Source: Bacteroidales bacterium
Lineage (GTDB): Bacteria; Bacteroidota; Bacteroidia; Bacteroidales; PWNQ01
Assembly: GCA_021738505.1 (NCBI GenBank)
Contig: JAIPBW010000026.1
Location: 1-39,479 of the forward strand
Direction of reading: 5' to 3'
DNA length: 39,479 nt
Made by a program: the position numbers and the translations under genes
The notes under the pieces: model-generated
The model's database searches: none
The model's input: only the letters and a program-made list of their open reading frames with translations
What the model was told of the DNA's origin: nothing
Shown here: one piece after another, positions 1 to 9,187 of the stretch
How the letters are laid out: every line of letters begins with the position of its first letter
Position numbering within the stretch: position 1 is the first letter of the stretch

Positions 1-117
1 TGGATTAAAATTATAAAATAGCTAAAAAATGGATTAAAAAAGCAAAAACATATAGAACAATACTATATAACTAACCGGGATAAAACCCCGGAAAAGGAAA
101 ACTGTCAAAATTATCGA

Positions 118-140
118 CATTATTGACAGACTCTAATTAG
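118..140 (+). repeat. Orphan right-end fragment of the interspersed repeat
   Basis: About 23 bp ending in GACAGACTCTAATTAG match the right end of the adjacent element (the same 16 bases recur at 302-317) and also the corresponding end of the copy at the window's far end. It abuts, and shares CTAATTAG with, the left end of the full copy. It is either a remnant of a second, head-to-tail copy or a duplicated end. The bases GACAGAC and GTCTGTC across this junction form a perfect inverted repeat. Confidence 0.6.
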
Positions 141-317
141 TGTCTGTCTATTATGTCCGATTTCTGCGTTACGCTCGTTTTTTATCACAGTCATCCCGAT
201 GTTCCAATCGGGACTCCTGATGATAAAAAACTTCGCAAGCCCCCGATAAATGCGGGGCAGGCTTTGAACTCGAACATTATAAACCAGACACTGACTTTAT
301 GGACAGACTCTAATTAG
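133..317 (+). repeat. Interspersed MITE-like repeat, copy 1
   Basis: This non-coding element of about 185 bp has imperfect terminal inverted repeats of about 25 bp. The left end begins CTAATTAGTGTCTGTC and the right end, read in reverse, begins CTAATTAGAGTCTGTC. Inside is a long hairpin (arms near 178-235) that contains ATCCCGAT...ATCGGGA, followed by the conserved block CCCCGATAAATGCGGGGCAG near 241-260. Two more copies lie at 11415-11594 (same orientation) and 39328-39479 (inverted, cut by the window end). No reading frame is conserved, so it is probably mobilised in trans or acts as a structured repeat. Confidence 0.8.
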
Positions 318-578
318 AAGTCAAACCAACTTAATCATAGCAAATATTAAAATCTAATTTCCTGAAAAAAGCCATTTCTACCAGAAGTACACTCTCCTTT
401 AATAGCCAGCCAATTATATTATTTATCTGTTATTAAAGGATATCGGTGCAAACTAATGATAATAATTCCATATTTTTTCTAATCCATTTTTTTGCAATAA
501 TATACTTCCGCAGAGCCCTATTTAAAGGTAATCGAACTGTTTTTGGGCTATACATTGTAAAAAAACATCAAAAAAGAC
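318..578. other. Intergenic region, nothing recognised
   Basis: This AT-rich stretch lies between the repeat and the promoter of the downstream lipoprotein gene. I see no credible reading frame, structured RNA or repeat in it. The first 117 bases of the window are also featureless, apart from a short CCGGG/CCCGG hairpin near 77-93 with no T-tract. Confidence 0.5.
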
Positions 579-609
579 TTGCATAAATTTCTCATTTACA
601 TTATATTTG
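579..609 (+). promoter_or_regulatory. Bacteroidota-type promoter for the 629-1261 gene
   Basis: A TTG at 579-581 and TATATTTG at 602-609 are separated by 20 bases. This fits the Bacteroidota primary-sigma consensus (TTTG or TTG, 19-21 bases, TAnnTTTG). The -7 box ends about 20 bases before the ATG, giving a very short leader. No Shine-Dalgarno sequence is visible, as is usual in this phylum. Confidence 0.55.
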
Positions 610-628
610 AGATGTTATACCATAATTT

Positions 629-1261
629 ATGAAATCCTACAAAGGATACATATTAATTTTAGGTGTTTTACTGACAATACTCTTTTTGTCTCAGTGTACT
701 GAAAAAAAGACAAAACGAAATCCCTATTTAGGTAAAATGCCACAGCTTTTCACCGAATACCGGAAAGCAAAAGCCCCGCTTATTCAAAAAATTAAAACTA
801 CAAACCAGTTTGGTAAAGAACTTGAATTAAAGGAAGAAATTGAAAAGCTTGATCGTAAATATCAAAGGAAATTTGAAAGAGAATACAAAAAACTGGATTT
901 CCCGCTTCAAGTGCCTTATGATGGTCAACTTGAAACACAAAACCTAACTTTACAAAACATATATATTAAAGACATAACCTCCAAAGGCCGGCTAATATTA
1001 ACAGCTAAGGTGAAGGCAAAGAAAGATAATATTTGTTCCTTTATGTTTGCCCGCTTCACGGATAACGATAAAAACCCCATCAACACAAGCAGATATATTA
1101 TTCTTACTCCTCCCACATATAATAAAGGGGAAATTAGAACAGATACCATCACAAAAGGAAAAACTTTCAATCTTAAAGGCTTCTATAATTGCGACAATAC
1201 ACTGGCCTATGCTGAAAAAATTGTCATCAAAAGCGAACGAGAATATCTCAACAACAATTAA
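629..1261 (+). CDS. Putative lipoprotein of unknown function
   Basis: This 210-residue protein begins with a short positively charged segment and a hydrophobic stretch (residues about 7-20), then the lipobox-like LSQC with the candidate lipidated Cys at about 23. It should therefore be membrane-anchored on the periplasmic or outer-membrane side. The first half of the mature part is rich in Lys and Glu and probably helical (about 45-90). The second half looks like a small beta domain of the kind seen in extracytoplasmic DUF4352-like modules, but I see no diagnostic motif and do not claim a family. The gene has its own promoter just upstream and is monocistronic, because a TPP riboswitch leader for another gene starts after it. 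Short antisense frames within it are not real. Confidence 0.7.
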   Translation: MKSYKGYILILGVLLTILFLSQCTEKKTKRNPYLGKMPQLFTEYRKAKAPLIQKIKTTNQFGKELELKEEIEKLDRKYQRKFEREYKKLDFPLQVPYDGQLETQNLTLQNIYIKDITSKGRLILTAKVKAKKDNICSFMFARFTDNDKNPINTSRYIILTPPTYNKGEIRTDTITKGKTFNLKGFYNCDNTLAYAEKIVIKSEREYLNNN

Positions 1262-1387
1262 TCCTTTGTAGTTGTTATGGTTATGAAACTCATTCTATAT
1301 AAAATAGATGGTTTCCAGGTAAATAAAATCCAAAGATTACAGCTCTAAAAATTCTTGTGGAAAACAACAAAACAAGAAAAAAGCTGT

Positions 1388-1395
1388 TATATTTG
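1388..1395 (+). promoter_or_regulatory. -7 element upstream of the TPP riboswitch
   Basis: TATATTTG matches TAnnTTTG and lies about 20 bases before the first conserved riboswitch base, so a transcript starting just downstream would include the whole aptamer. No TTG or TTTG is present at the usual 19-21 base distance, so the assignment rests on the -7 box and its position. Confidence 0.4.
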
Positions 1396-1412
1396 TCGCA
1401 GATTTCACAAAA

Positions 1413-1492
1413 TAGGGGTGCCCTAAATAAACGGGCTGAGATCAAACCCTCAACACCTGATCCGGGTAATACCGGCGAAGGGAAAAGGATAA
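1413..1492 (+). promoter_or_regulatory. TPP riboswitch (THI element)
   Basis: The sequence contains the hallmark TPP aptamer blocks in order: GGGGTGCCC at the start, GGGCTGAGA near 1433-1441, ACCTGATCCGGGTAATACC around 1455-1473, and the closing GCGAAGGGAA near 1474-1483. TPP-bound aptamers reduce expression of thiamine synthesis and transport genes. It sits about 70 bases upstream of the TonB-dependent receptor ATG. I did not see a clear terminator hairpin with a T-tract between aptamer and ATG, so control may act at translation initiation. Confidence 0.93.
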
Positions 1493-1559
1493 CAACAAAT
1501 GAACAGATTTTCCACCCCTTTTGGCTGTTCTAAGTTGAATTAATCAAACAAAAGTTATT

Positions 1560-3929
1560 ATGAAAAGATTAAGTTTGGTAATGAGTATTATGCTCATATC
1601 CATTATTGCTAATGCTCAATTTAGTATCAGTGGAATTGTAAAGGATTCAAAATCCGGAGAAACTTTACCAGGAGCCCATATTCTTTTGGGGAAAACGTTA
1701 AAATCAACCGTAAGTCATTCAGATGGCACATTTCGTTTCAAAAATCTCAGCGCAGGAACCTATAAGCTTTCAATAAGCTATGTGGGCTATCAGACCTGGA
1801 AGAAAGAAATCGACTTAGAAAAGAACACGAAACTAACCGTCGAACTAAAGCCGAAGGCGGTAATGGAAGATGAGGTCATAATTTCATCAACACGAGCAAC
1901 AGAACGCACACCGGTTACACACCAAAACATCGAAAAGCAAGAAATCGAAACCCGCAACCTTGGGAAAGATATTCCTATGTTGCTCGAAACAACCCCATCT
2001 GTTGTTACCACCTCAGATGCCGGAACAGGTATTGGATATACAAGTATGCGCATTCGTGGCACGGGCTTACAACGAATTAATATGACCATTAACGGCATTC
2101 CTTTAAATGATGCCGAATCGCACGGGGTATTTTTCGTTAATCTCCCGGACATGGCCAGTTCTGTCAGTAACATTCAAATCCAACGCGGTGTTGGTACCTC
2201 CACAAATGGAGCTGCAGCTTTTGGAGCTAGTGTGGACATACAAACCCTTGAGTTACGAGACGAGCCTTATGCACAAATTACCGGTGGCGCCGGTTCCTTC
2301 AACACATTACGCAGCACTATAGAAACAGGCACCGGTTTGATCAACGATCACTGGGCCCTTGATGCTCGTCTTTCTCGTATTCATTCAGATGGATACATTG
2401 ACCGCGCTTTTTCAGATTTGCGCTCTTTTGAAATTAGCGGAGGATATTATGGGGAAAATGATATTTTAAAATTTACCATATTGTCCGGTAAAGAAAGAAC
2501 ATATCAGGCATGGTACGGTGTTCCTAAAGACTCGCTGGAAACCAACAGAACCTATAATCCCTATACTTACGAAAACACTGTAGATGACTATCAACAAGAC
2601 CATTACCAACTTCATTACTCCCATCGCTTTAACAAAAAACTACGGTTAAATGCAGCCTTGCATATGACTACCGGAGAAGGGTTTTATGAAAATTATAAAG
2701 ACAACCGTTCGTATACCGATTACACATTGCAACCACCCGTTGTTGGCAATGACACAATGAATACAACAGATCTTATCCAACAAAAATGGCTGGATAATAC
2801 GTTTTACGGTCTTGTCTATTCCCTGCATTATAATGACCAAAACAAACTTTCAGCGACATTAGGTGGCAGTGCAAACATTTATGACGGCGACCATTTTGGT
2901 GAAGTCATTTGGTCTGAAAAAGGTCATATCCCGAAAGATTATCAATGGTATGAAAACACAGGTGTGAAAAAAGACATTAGTGTTTACGGAAAAGCCAACT
3001 ACCAGCTAAATGGTGTTTTCTCGTTGTTTGGTGATCTGCAATATCGTCATATCAACTATTCTATTGATGGCATCCATGATGATCTGAGAGATTTAACAAT
3101 GGAAGAGTCTTATAACTTTATAAACCCCAAAGCAGGAGTTTATGTAGATATAAACGGGCAAAACAAAATATACGGAACAGTAGGTGTAGCTCACCGTGAG
3201 CCTAACCGAGGAGCTTTTCGTGATGCCGATCCCGGGGAAAACCCAAAAGAAGAGCAACTTATAGATTATGAGCTGGGATATGAATTCCAATCTACTAAGT
3301 TTGCAGGTATGGCCAACCTATACTACATGGATTACAATGATCAATTGATCATGACGGGAGAAATTAACAATGTGGGAAACCCGATCATGAGGAATTTCCC
3401 TAAAAGTTACCGTGCGGGTTTAGAGCTTAGTGGCCATTTAAAACCCACAGAATATTTAGACTGGAATGTAAATGCCACGTTCAGCCGCAACAAAATCATA
3501 GATTATACGGCTTACGTGGATAATTACGATACGTGGCCGGAACAAAACAAAGAATATTTGGGAACGACCGATATTTCCTTTTCACCGGAAATTATTGCCA
3601 ATAGCAATCTGAGCTGGTCTATCAACGATCACTTTAATGTAAACCTTGTTTCACAATATGTAGGACGTCAATATATCGATAATACAGCTAGTGAAGAGCG
3701 CAGCATAGATCCTTATCTGGTAAATGACGTACAGTTTATTTATACTGTCAAAACCAAAGTTATTCCTGAAATTCAGGTTAACTTAATGGTCAATAATGTC
3801 CTGGATGAAGAATATGAAACCAATGCCTGGGTATATCGTTATTATAGCAATGGAAAAGAATATTCATCAAACGGATATTTTCCACAGGCAGGAATACATT
3901 TTATGTCACGATTAGCATTGAAGTTCTAA
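1560..3929 (+). CDS. TonB-dependent outer membrane receptor, predicted thiamine transporter
   Basis: This 789-residue protein has a signal peptide ending near ANAQ (residue about 20) and a carboxypeptidase-regulatory-like beta domain (about 22-105; the GxVKDxxxGExLPGA pattern is visible). A plug domain follows (about 115-230, including RIRGTGLQRINMTINGIPLN), then a 22-strand-type barrel ending in a terminal Phe. The architecture is a Bacteroidota TonB-dependent receptor that imports a ligand across the outer membrane using TonB-ExbBD. The substrate is inferred from the TPP riboswitch in the leader: in Bacteroidetes such receptors are predicted thiamine or thiamine-precursor importers. No inner-membrane partner such as PnuT follows; the next gene is on the opposite strand, so the riboswitch controls this gene alone. 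The receptor call is firm; the substrate is inference. Confidence 0.92.
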   Translation: MKRLSLVMSIMLISIIANAQFSISGIVKDSKSGETLPGAHILLGKTLKSTVSHSDGTFRFKNLSAGTYKLSISYVGYQTWKKEIDLEKNTKLTVELKPKAVMEDEVIISSTRATERTPVTHQNIEKQEIETRNLGKDIPMLLETTPSVVTTSDAGTGIGYTSMRIRGTGLQRINMTINGIPLNDAESHGVFFVNLPDMASSVSNIQIQRGVGTSTNGAAAFGASVDIQTLELRDEPYAQITGGAGSFNTLRSTIETGTGLINDHWALDARLSRIHSDGYIDRAFSDLRSFEISGGYYGENDILKFTILSGKERTYQAWYGVPKDSLETNRTYNPYTYENTVDDYQQDHYQLHYSHRFNKKLRLNAALHMTTGEGFYENYKDNRSYTDYTLQPPVVGNDTMNTTDLIQQKWLDNTFYGLVYSLHYNDQNKLSATLGGSANIYDGDHFGEVIWSEKGHIPKDYQWYENTGVKKDISVYGKANYQLNGVFSLFGDLQYRHINYSIDGIHDDLRDLTMEESYNFINPKAGVYVDINGQNKIYGTVGVAHREPNRGAFRDADPGENPKEEQLIDYELGYEFQSTKFAGMANLYYMDYNDQLIMTGEINNVGNPIMRNFPKSYRAGLELSGHLKPTEYLDWNVNATFSRNKIIDYTAYVDNYDTWPEQNKEYLGTTDISFSPEIIANSNLSWSINDHFNVNLVSQYVGRQYIDNTASEERSIDPYLVNDVQFIYTVKTKVIPEIQVNLMVNNVLDEEYETNAWVYRYYSNGKEYSSNGYFPQAGIHFMSRLALKF

Positions 3930-3962
3930 TCTGACTTCTTAATGATGAGATGATTTCCCGTT

Positions 3963-4805
3963 TTACCTTTGCCGGGTAAACCGGTCATCTTCGGCGAACT
4001 CCAGCGTATTTTCAAACCGATTGTAATGGAGATAATAACGGGGTTTCATCTCATCATTTCTCATTTTGGCCTTTATGTATTGATTCATAAGAAAATCAAA
4101 CATATAACGAGCATGAATACGACCTGCTTTTCGGATCATTTCTTTCACTTCACTTACGCTAAGATCATCCCTTTTATAAGAATATTTAACCTTTCCGGTC
4201 AGTTGATTTTGATGAAAATACCCATCGATTTTATCCGTTTTAGATAGCTCTGCAAATAAAAGCACCGGCTTATTATCCGAGGCATTCACTCTTTGTAGTT
4301 CCACCCATGCATTTAAAAGTATGCCATCAATTGTATGTCTTTTGTAATAGGTCTCCCGCCCGATAATATCATAATCATAAATTTTCTCCGAATATTCCTG
4401 CAGTTGAATCTGTGCTATCTCGAATATATAGGCATTCGAAGTCGTATCGGAAAAAAATTCCCGGGGTGGTTTATTAAAGGTTACATTCAGTCCTAAAGAG
4501 TCTAATTCTTCATTCATCGCCGGAAGATAAAGACTAAAAAACATTTCATCAGGAATGTTTTGAACAAATTCACTTTCCAGAAATGCCAGCGAATCCTTTT
4601 TACGTTGCGATACATCTTCAAGCGTAGTATCACTAAGTGGTTTCAGGCTTTCTTTTAAAACAAAATCCGGAGTGATAATTAAAAACTTATTGGATGGTGG
4701 ATTATCAATAAAATTACGAGCCAGCCGCTTTTCGGGAACACACGATGATAATAGTAGGACCGTTAAAAATAATAAGATGTACGAGCGTTTGTTCAAGTAT
4801 TTCAT
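3963..4805 (-). CDS. Putative lipoprotein of unknown function
   Basis: This 280-residue protein has an N-terminal hydrophobic stretch (about 10-20) ending in LLSSC, a good lipobox with Cys at about 22, followed by a PEKRLAR segment. The mature part has no motif I recognise. It contains mixed alpha/beta segments, a Tyr-rich region (residues about 145-165) and an Arg- and Tyr-rich C-terminus (about 255-280). It faces the TonB receptor gene convergently with only about 33 bases between the stop codons, without an obvious shared terminator. Its length and lipobox suggest a Bacteroidota-specific envelope lipoprotein. It starts at the ATG immediately before the signal peptide. Confidence 0.7.
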   Translation of the reverse strand: MKYLNKRSYILLFLTVLLLSSCVPEKRLARNFIDNPPSNKFLIITPDFVLKESLKPLSDTTLEDVSQRKKDSLAFLESEFVQNIPDEMFFSLYLPAMNEELDSLGLNVTFNKPPREFFSDTTSNAYIFEIAQIQLQEYSEKIYDYDIIGRETYYKRHTIDGILLNAWVELQRVNASDNKPVLLFAELSKTDKIDGYFHQNQLTGKVKYSYKRDDLSVSEVKEMIRKAGRIHARYMFDFLMNQYIKAKMRNDEMKPRYYLHYNRFENTLEFAEDDRFTRQR

Positions 4806-5202
4806 ACTGACTCAAAGTTTGTTTTTATTCTATACAGTAATTTTTAATTGGTTTGGCTAGAAATTTTTTAAGCCTTTTGCCTAAAGTTGGAGTTTCCAAC
4901 CACCTCTTAGTTTACTATAATTTAAGAACGTGACACACGAATTATTTATTTCCACAAATAAAGCAGATCACAAGTAAATGGTTCATAAACTAAGGCAACC
5001 TTCAATGATTTATATGCTTTATAGGTTTCCTTTGCGCACGATCTTTCGAGCTTTCCGCAATTTAAGTAAAACTCATGCAGTTTCAAAATAATTCTTTATG
5101 ACTTATCGTAAACCAATAATCCGATACGTGTATTAAAGCAATTATATCAATACAGGCAAATACTATACTTGTCTTTAAAAGGATAACATATAACCTTTGC
5201 AA
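4806..5202. other. Intergenic region between two minus-strand genes
   Basis: About 400 bases separate the flavodiiron gene from the downstream lipoprotein gene. A perfect 6-bp hairpin (GTTGGA-GTT-TCCAAC, near 4885-4899) is present but has no T-tract on either strand, so I do not call it a terminator. I see no reading frame, RNA gene or repeat copy. Confidence 0.4.
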
Positions 5203-6417
5203 TTAGTTCTTTAGTAACTCCTCACCAAATTCTTTTCCATACTGAAAAGCCTTATCAAGCTCTTGATTATCAGGCGTAAACTTAACAAAAACACCTTCTT
5301 TAAAATATTTCATTTTCAGTGATGTCAACCCATTCTTAATCAGAGAAGCGCCTTCTCCGCTCCAGCCATAAGAACCAAATCCACCGCTCAATTTTTTCAT
5401 ATCCCGTAATGGGGTCAATACACCGAAGAGTTTATATATTGGAAGAAGGATATTTTGATTGATCGTTGGAGATCCAACAATAATCCCGTTCGCTTTGGTT
5501 ATTTCCGACTCCAGGTCGCCCAGGGACACTAATTCAATATCCATAGGATTCGCTTCAACCTCACCAGCAGTTCGAATACCTTCTGCAATTTTTGCCGCTA
5601 AAAGGGCGGTTTTATCATAAGCAGATACATAAGGTATAAAAACACGATGCTTTTGAGGATATTCGAGAAACTCCTCAGACCATTTGCGGGAAAGCTCTAC
5701 ATATTTTTGCCAATTCGAACGTAATATCGGGCCATGACCGGTAGCTATTGCGTCAATCTCCAGATCCTTAATCTTATCAATCGCTTTTAGCATAAATTTA
5801 CCAAAAGGCTTTAGAATAACATTAAAGTAATACCGGAATGCATCATCATATTTTTCCTCATCAACCAGGTCATCAAACATCTTCTCATCGCAATAGTGTG
5901 CACCGAAAGAATCACAGGTGAAAAGGACTTTATCTTCTTCCAAATAGGAATACATCGTATCTGGCCAATGCAAGTTTGGAGCACTGATAAAACGAACCGT
6001 CTTATTACCTAAATCCAATGTATGCCCATCTTTAACCGGTACATATTCAAAGTCAGAATCCTTAAAAAGATCTTTCAGGTATCGAATGGCATTCGGGCTG
6101 GCAACAACTTTTGCATTTGGGGCAAGCTCTTTAAGGTTTTTTAAATTCCCGGAATGATCGGGTTCCGTGTGATTTAATATAATGTACTCGATTTCTTCAG
6201 GATTTGTAACCTGTAGTATTTTCTCTTTGTAGACGTCCCAAAACTTTTCCTTGGAGGTTTCTACTATAGCTTTTTTCTCCGCATTAATAAAAAATGAATT
6301 ATAAGTGGTCCCATATTCTGTTTCCATAACGACATCAAACGTCTCCAGCTCTTCATCCAAAACGCCGATCCACTTTACATCATCTGTTACATTTAGTACT
6401 TGATTGTCTTTATCCAT
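5203..6417 (-). CDS. Flavodiiron protein (FprA/A-type flavoprotein), O2 or NO reductase
   Basis: This 404-residue protein has the two-domain layout of class A flavodiiron proteins. The metallo-beta-lactamase-like domain (about 1-250) carries the diiron ligand motif HTEPDH at residues 83-88 (H-x-E-x-D-H), further ligands in NLHWPDTM, CDSFGAHY and ATGHGPIL, and a C-terminal flavodoxin-like FMN domain (about 255-400) contains GSPTINQNILLP and GSYGWSGEG. These cytoplasmic enzymes reduce O2 to water and/or NO to N2O with electrons from reduced rubredoxin, NADH oxidoreductases or F420, and protect oxygen-sensitive enzymes. That suits a genome carrying an [FeFe]-hydrogenase, though the hydrogenase genes are 14 kb away. 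No rubredoxin domain is fused. It appears monocistronic. Confidence 0.93.
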   Translation of the reverse strand: MDKDNQVLNVTDDVKWIGVLDEELETFDVVMETEYGTTYNSFFINAEKKAIVETSKEKFWDVYKEKILQVTNPEEIEYIILNHTEPDHSGNLKNLKELAPNAKVVASPNAIRYLKDLFKDSDFEYVPVKDGHTLDLGNKTVRFISAPNLHWPDTMYSYLEEDKVLFTCDSFGAHYCDEKMFDDLVDEEKYDDAFRYYFNVILKPFGKFMLKAIDKIKDLEIDAIATGHGPILRSNWQKYVELSRKWSEEFLEYPQKHRVFIPYVSAYDKTALLAAKIAEGIRTAGEVEANPMDIELVSLGDLESEITKANGIIVGSPTINQNILLPIYKLFGVLTPLRDMKKLSGGFGSYGWSGEGASLIKNGLTSLKMKYFKEGVFVKFTPDNQELDKAFQYGKEFGEELLKN

Positions 6418-6499
6418 AATATTTCAATTTTATCGTTATTCTCCTAATTCAATAAATTCTTTCAATGTTAACCAACACCATAAAAATAAAATCGCCTGC

Positions 6500-9181
6500 T
6501 TAATCAAAAAGTGTACGTTGACTTAATTCATCCGGCTTTCCATTATTGTCATCATGTTCTTTATCCTTTTGACTTTCATTGCGCTCATCCATTCCTTCTG
6601 TCTCTTGTAACTGTATATCCGACTGCTCATCTGAGTTTTCCGAATTTGTATCTTCCACATCTTCAGGTTCCGGCATCTCGGGTTCAATCAATTCTAAATT
6701 ATTGATACCATAAGATGTTAACCGTTTCCCCTTTGCTTTATGGCTCTTTTCGGCAATAAACTCATTTACTTCTACCAATTCTTCATCTCTGTTGCGCGGC
6801 CCTTTTTCAGGATCAAACGCAATTTTAACCTGTGGAGAAGAATTCCCTGACAGATAAACAAGTTTTGAGCTTTCATGTTCTGTTATGAGCGAAATTCTTT
6901 TAGCCGAATCAAAAAGCTTAAAGCGTTTTACGTAATAGTAGCCGCTTTCTCCCTCATAATATATAGCTGTCCAAATTTTCTCAGGATCAAATTTTTCCAG
7001 ATAAAACATATCCTCATCAAAATGGGTTGTCAGATCATAGCCATAACACATAAAATCTCCATTTTCCATAAAGCCTAAGATCCGGTCATTCCCTTTAAAA
7101 GCACCCAGGTACTTTCCGTTTTCATCCATGTTAAGCCTTCTCACGCTTTCATCAAACCAAATATCAATAGCTCCCAGGGTAGAGACACCATCTTCTTTTT
7201 TCTTGACTGTAGAAACCGCATTCTTTGTAAGGATATTCCCTCTTGCCTGTTTTCCTTTAATCTGATATTCACTAAAATCTGCTTCGAAATATAGTTTTCG
7301 TAATCGAGGGCGGGGCCTGAGCCGAACTTTAACAATCTCGGCTTCACCGTTGGGGTTAGCTGAAAAATACAGAACTTTTGTTCCTGCTGTTCCCAGCGTA
7401 AAATTATAATCCTTGTTCCGTTGCACACTCACAACCGGAAACCGTTTGATATAGGTTACATTAGACTTTCCGTCCTGATAAACGACATTGTATACAGTAC
7501 GTTCATCATTGCGCTTATACACATCAACATGTATAATATCTTTCCCTACAAATGATTTGTCAGATACTTTGGTCACCTTATAAGTACCATCGCTCTGAAA
7601 AACAATCAATTCATCCAGATCGGAACATTCCATAACAAATTCATCTTTGCGCAGCGATGTTCCGACAAAACCTTCTTTCCGGTTTACATATAATCTGACA
7701 TTTGCTACGGCAACCTGACTTGCATTAATATTTTCAAAGTTCCGGATTTCCGTACGTCTCTCCCGCCCTTTTCCATATTTCTTCTTAATCCGTTTAAAGT
7801 ATTCAATCGCATATTCTATCAGATGTTCCAGCTTATAATTCACATCCTGAATATCATCTTCGATCGAACGAATAATCTCATCTGCTTTATAGGAATCGTA
7901 TTTCGATATCCGTTTAATGCGAATTTCTGTCAGCCGGATAATATCTTCTCGTGTAATCTCCCGTTTAAACCTGTCTTTGTATGGCTCAAGGCCTTTATCT
8001 ACAACATCAATAATAGCTTCATAAGTCTCAGCTTCTTCAATGTTGCGATATATTTTTTCTTCTATAAATATTTTTTCGAGGGATGAAAAATGCCATTGCT
8101 CTTCTAATTCATGCTTTTGAATTTCCAATTCTCGTTTCAGAAGCGCTACCGTTTGATCGGTAGAGTCTTTTAGTATCTGAGTAACACCCAAAAAACGAGG
8201 TTTGTTATTTTCAATCACACAGGCATTAGGCGAAATTGATACCTCACAATTGGTAAAAGCATACAAAGCATCTATTGTCTGATCGGGAGAAACATTATTT
8301 GGGAGATGAATTATAATCTCAACTTTATCTGAGGTGTTGTCTTCTATTTGCTTAATTTTTATTTTTCCTTTTTCATTGGCATTAACAATCGACTCAATTA
8401 AATTCGTCGTATTTGTACCAAACGGGATGTCACTAATAAGCAAAGTTTTTTTGTCTTCTTTTGAGATTTTTGCTCTTATACGGACCCTTCCCCCTCTTTG
8501 TCCATCATTGTAGCGGGAAAAATCAGCTAATCCACCGGCGGGGAAATCCGGTAATACTTCAAAAGGTTCATTTCGCAAATAAGCTATCGAGGCATCAATA
8601 AGTTCGTTAAAATTATGAGGCAGCACTTTCGAAGCAAGTCCCACAGCAATCCCTTCCACGCCCTGAGCTAACACCAAAGGAAACTTGACAGGTAAAGTAA
8701 CCGGCTCTTTGTTACGTCCGTCATAAGACAATTGCCAGTCTGTAGTTTTAGGATTAAAAACCACTTCCAGTGCAAATTTGGACAGGCGCGCCTCAATATA
8801 ACGTGGCGCAGCCGCCCTGTCACCGGTAAATGTATTTCCCCAATTTCCCTGCGTTTCTACTAACAAGTCTTTTTGTCCCAGCTGCACAAGAGCGTCTCCG
8901 ATCGAGGCATCTCCATGAGGATGATATTTCATTGTCTGCCCAATAATATTGGCAACTTTGTTAAACCGTCCATCATCCATTTCTTTCATTGCATGAAGAA
9001 TCCGGCGGTGAACCGGTTTTAATCCATCCCGGATATCAGGCACAGCACGTTCTAAAATAACATAGGAGGCATAATCCAAAAACCAACTCTCGTACATGGC
9101 ATCCAGGTGTGTACTCTGAGATACCCCCTGGGAATCACGCTCCGGTGTCCACTCATTTTGTTCTATATTCTGATCGCTCAT
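6500..9181 (-). CDS. parC: DNA topoisomerase IV subunit A (type IIA topoisomerase, ParC/GyrA family)
   Basis: This 893-residue protein has the breakage-reunion core at the N-terminus. It includes VPDIRDGLKPVHRRILHAM (about 46-64), KYHPHGDASIGDALV (about 86-100) and the active-site tyrosine in AAPRYIEARLS (about 123-134). A long coiled-coil tower region is followed by a beta-pinwheel C-terminal domain (about 500-800), then a Glu/Asp/Gln-rich tail (from about 835) that looks disordered. It decatenates and relaxes DNA together with ParE. I prefer ParC to GyrA because the paired B subunit in this window is also topoisomerase-IV-like in length, and the canonical GyrA-box of gyrase is not evident. 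The gene lies 6 bases downstream of the BatA-domain gene, so the two are probably cotranscribed. Confidence 0.9.
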   Translation of the reverse strand: MSDQNIEQNEWTPERDSQGVSQSTHLDAMYESWFLDYASYVILERAVPDIRDGLKPVHRRILHAMKEMDDGRFNKVANIIGQTMKYHPHGDASIGDALVQLGQKDLLVETQGNWGNTFTGDRAAAPRYIEARLSKFALEVVFNPKTTDWQLSYDGRNKEPVTLPVKFPLVLAQGVEGIAVGLASKVLPHNFNELIDASIAYLRNEPFEVLPDFPAGGLADFSRYNDGQRGGRVRIRAKISKEDKKTLLISDIPFGTNTTNLIESIVNANEKGKIKIKQIEDNTSDKVEIIIHLPNNVSPDQTIDALYAFTNCEVSISPNACVIENNKPRFLGVTQILKDSTDQTVALLKRELEIQKHELEEQWHFSSLEKIFIEEKIYRNIEEAETYEAIIDVVDKGLEPYKDRFKREITREDIIRLTEIRIKRISKYDSYKADEIIRSIEDDIQDVNYKLEHLIEYAIEYFKRIKKKYGKGRERRTEIRNFENINASQVAVANVRLYVNRKEGFVGTSLRKDEFVMECSDLDELIVFQSDGTYKVTKVSDKSFVGKDIIHVDVYKRNDERTVYNVVYQDGKSNVTYIKRFPVVSVQRNKDYNFTLGTAGTKVLYFSANPNGEAEIVKVRLRPRPRLRKLYFEADFSEYQIKGKQARGNILTKNAVSTVKKKEDGVSTLGAIDIWFDESVRRLNMDENGKYLGAFKGNDRILGFMENGDFMCYGYDLTTHFDEDMFYLEKFDPEKIWTAIYYEGESGYYYVKRFKLFDSAKRISLITEHESSKLVYLSGNSSPQVKIAFDPEKGPRNRDEELVEVNEFIAEKSHKAKGKRLTSYGINNLELIEPEMPEPEDVEDTNSENSDEQSDIQLQETEGMDERNESQKDKEHDDNNGKPDELSQRTLFD

Positions 9182-9187
9182 ATTTTT

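Noticed and set aside
4885-4899. Perfect 6-bp hairpin as a terminator
   Set aside because: No T-tract follows on either strand.
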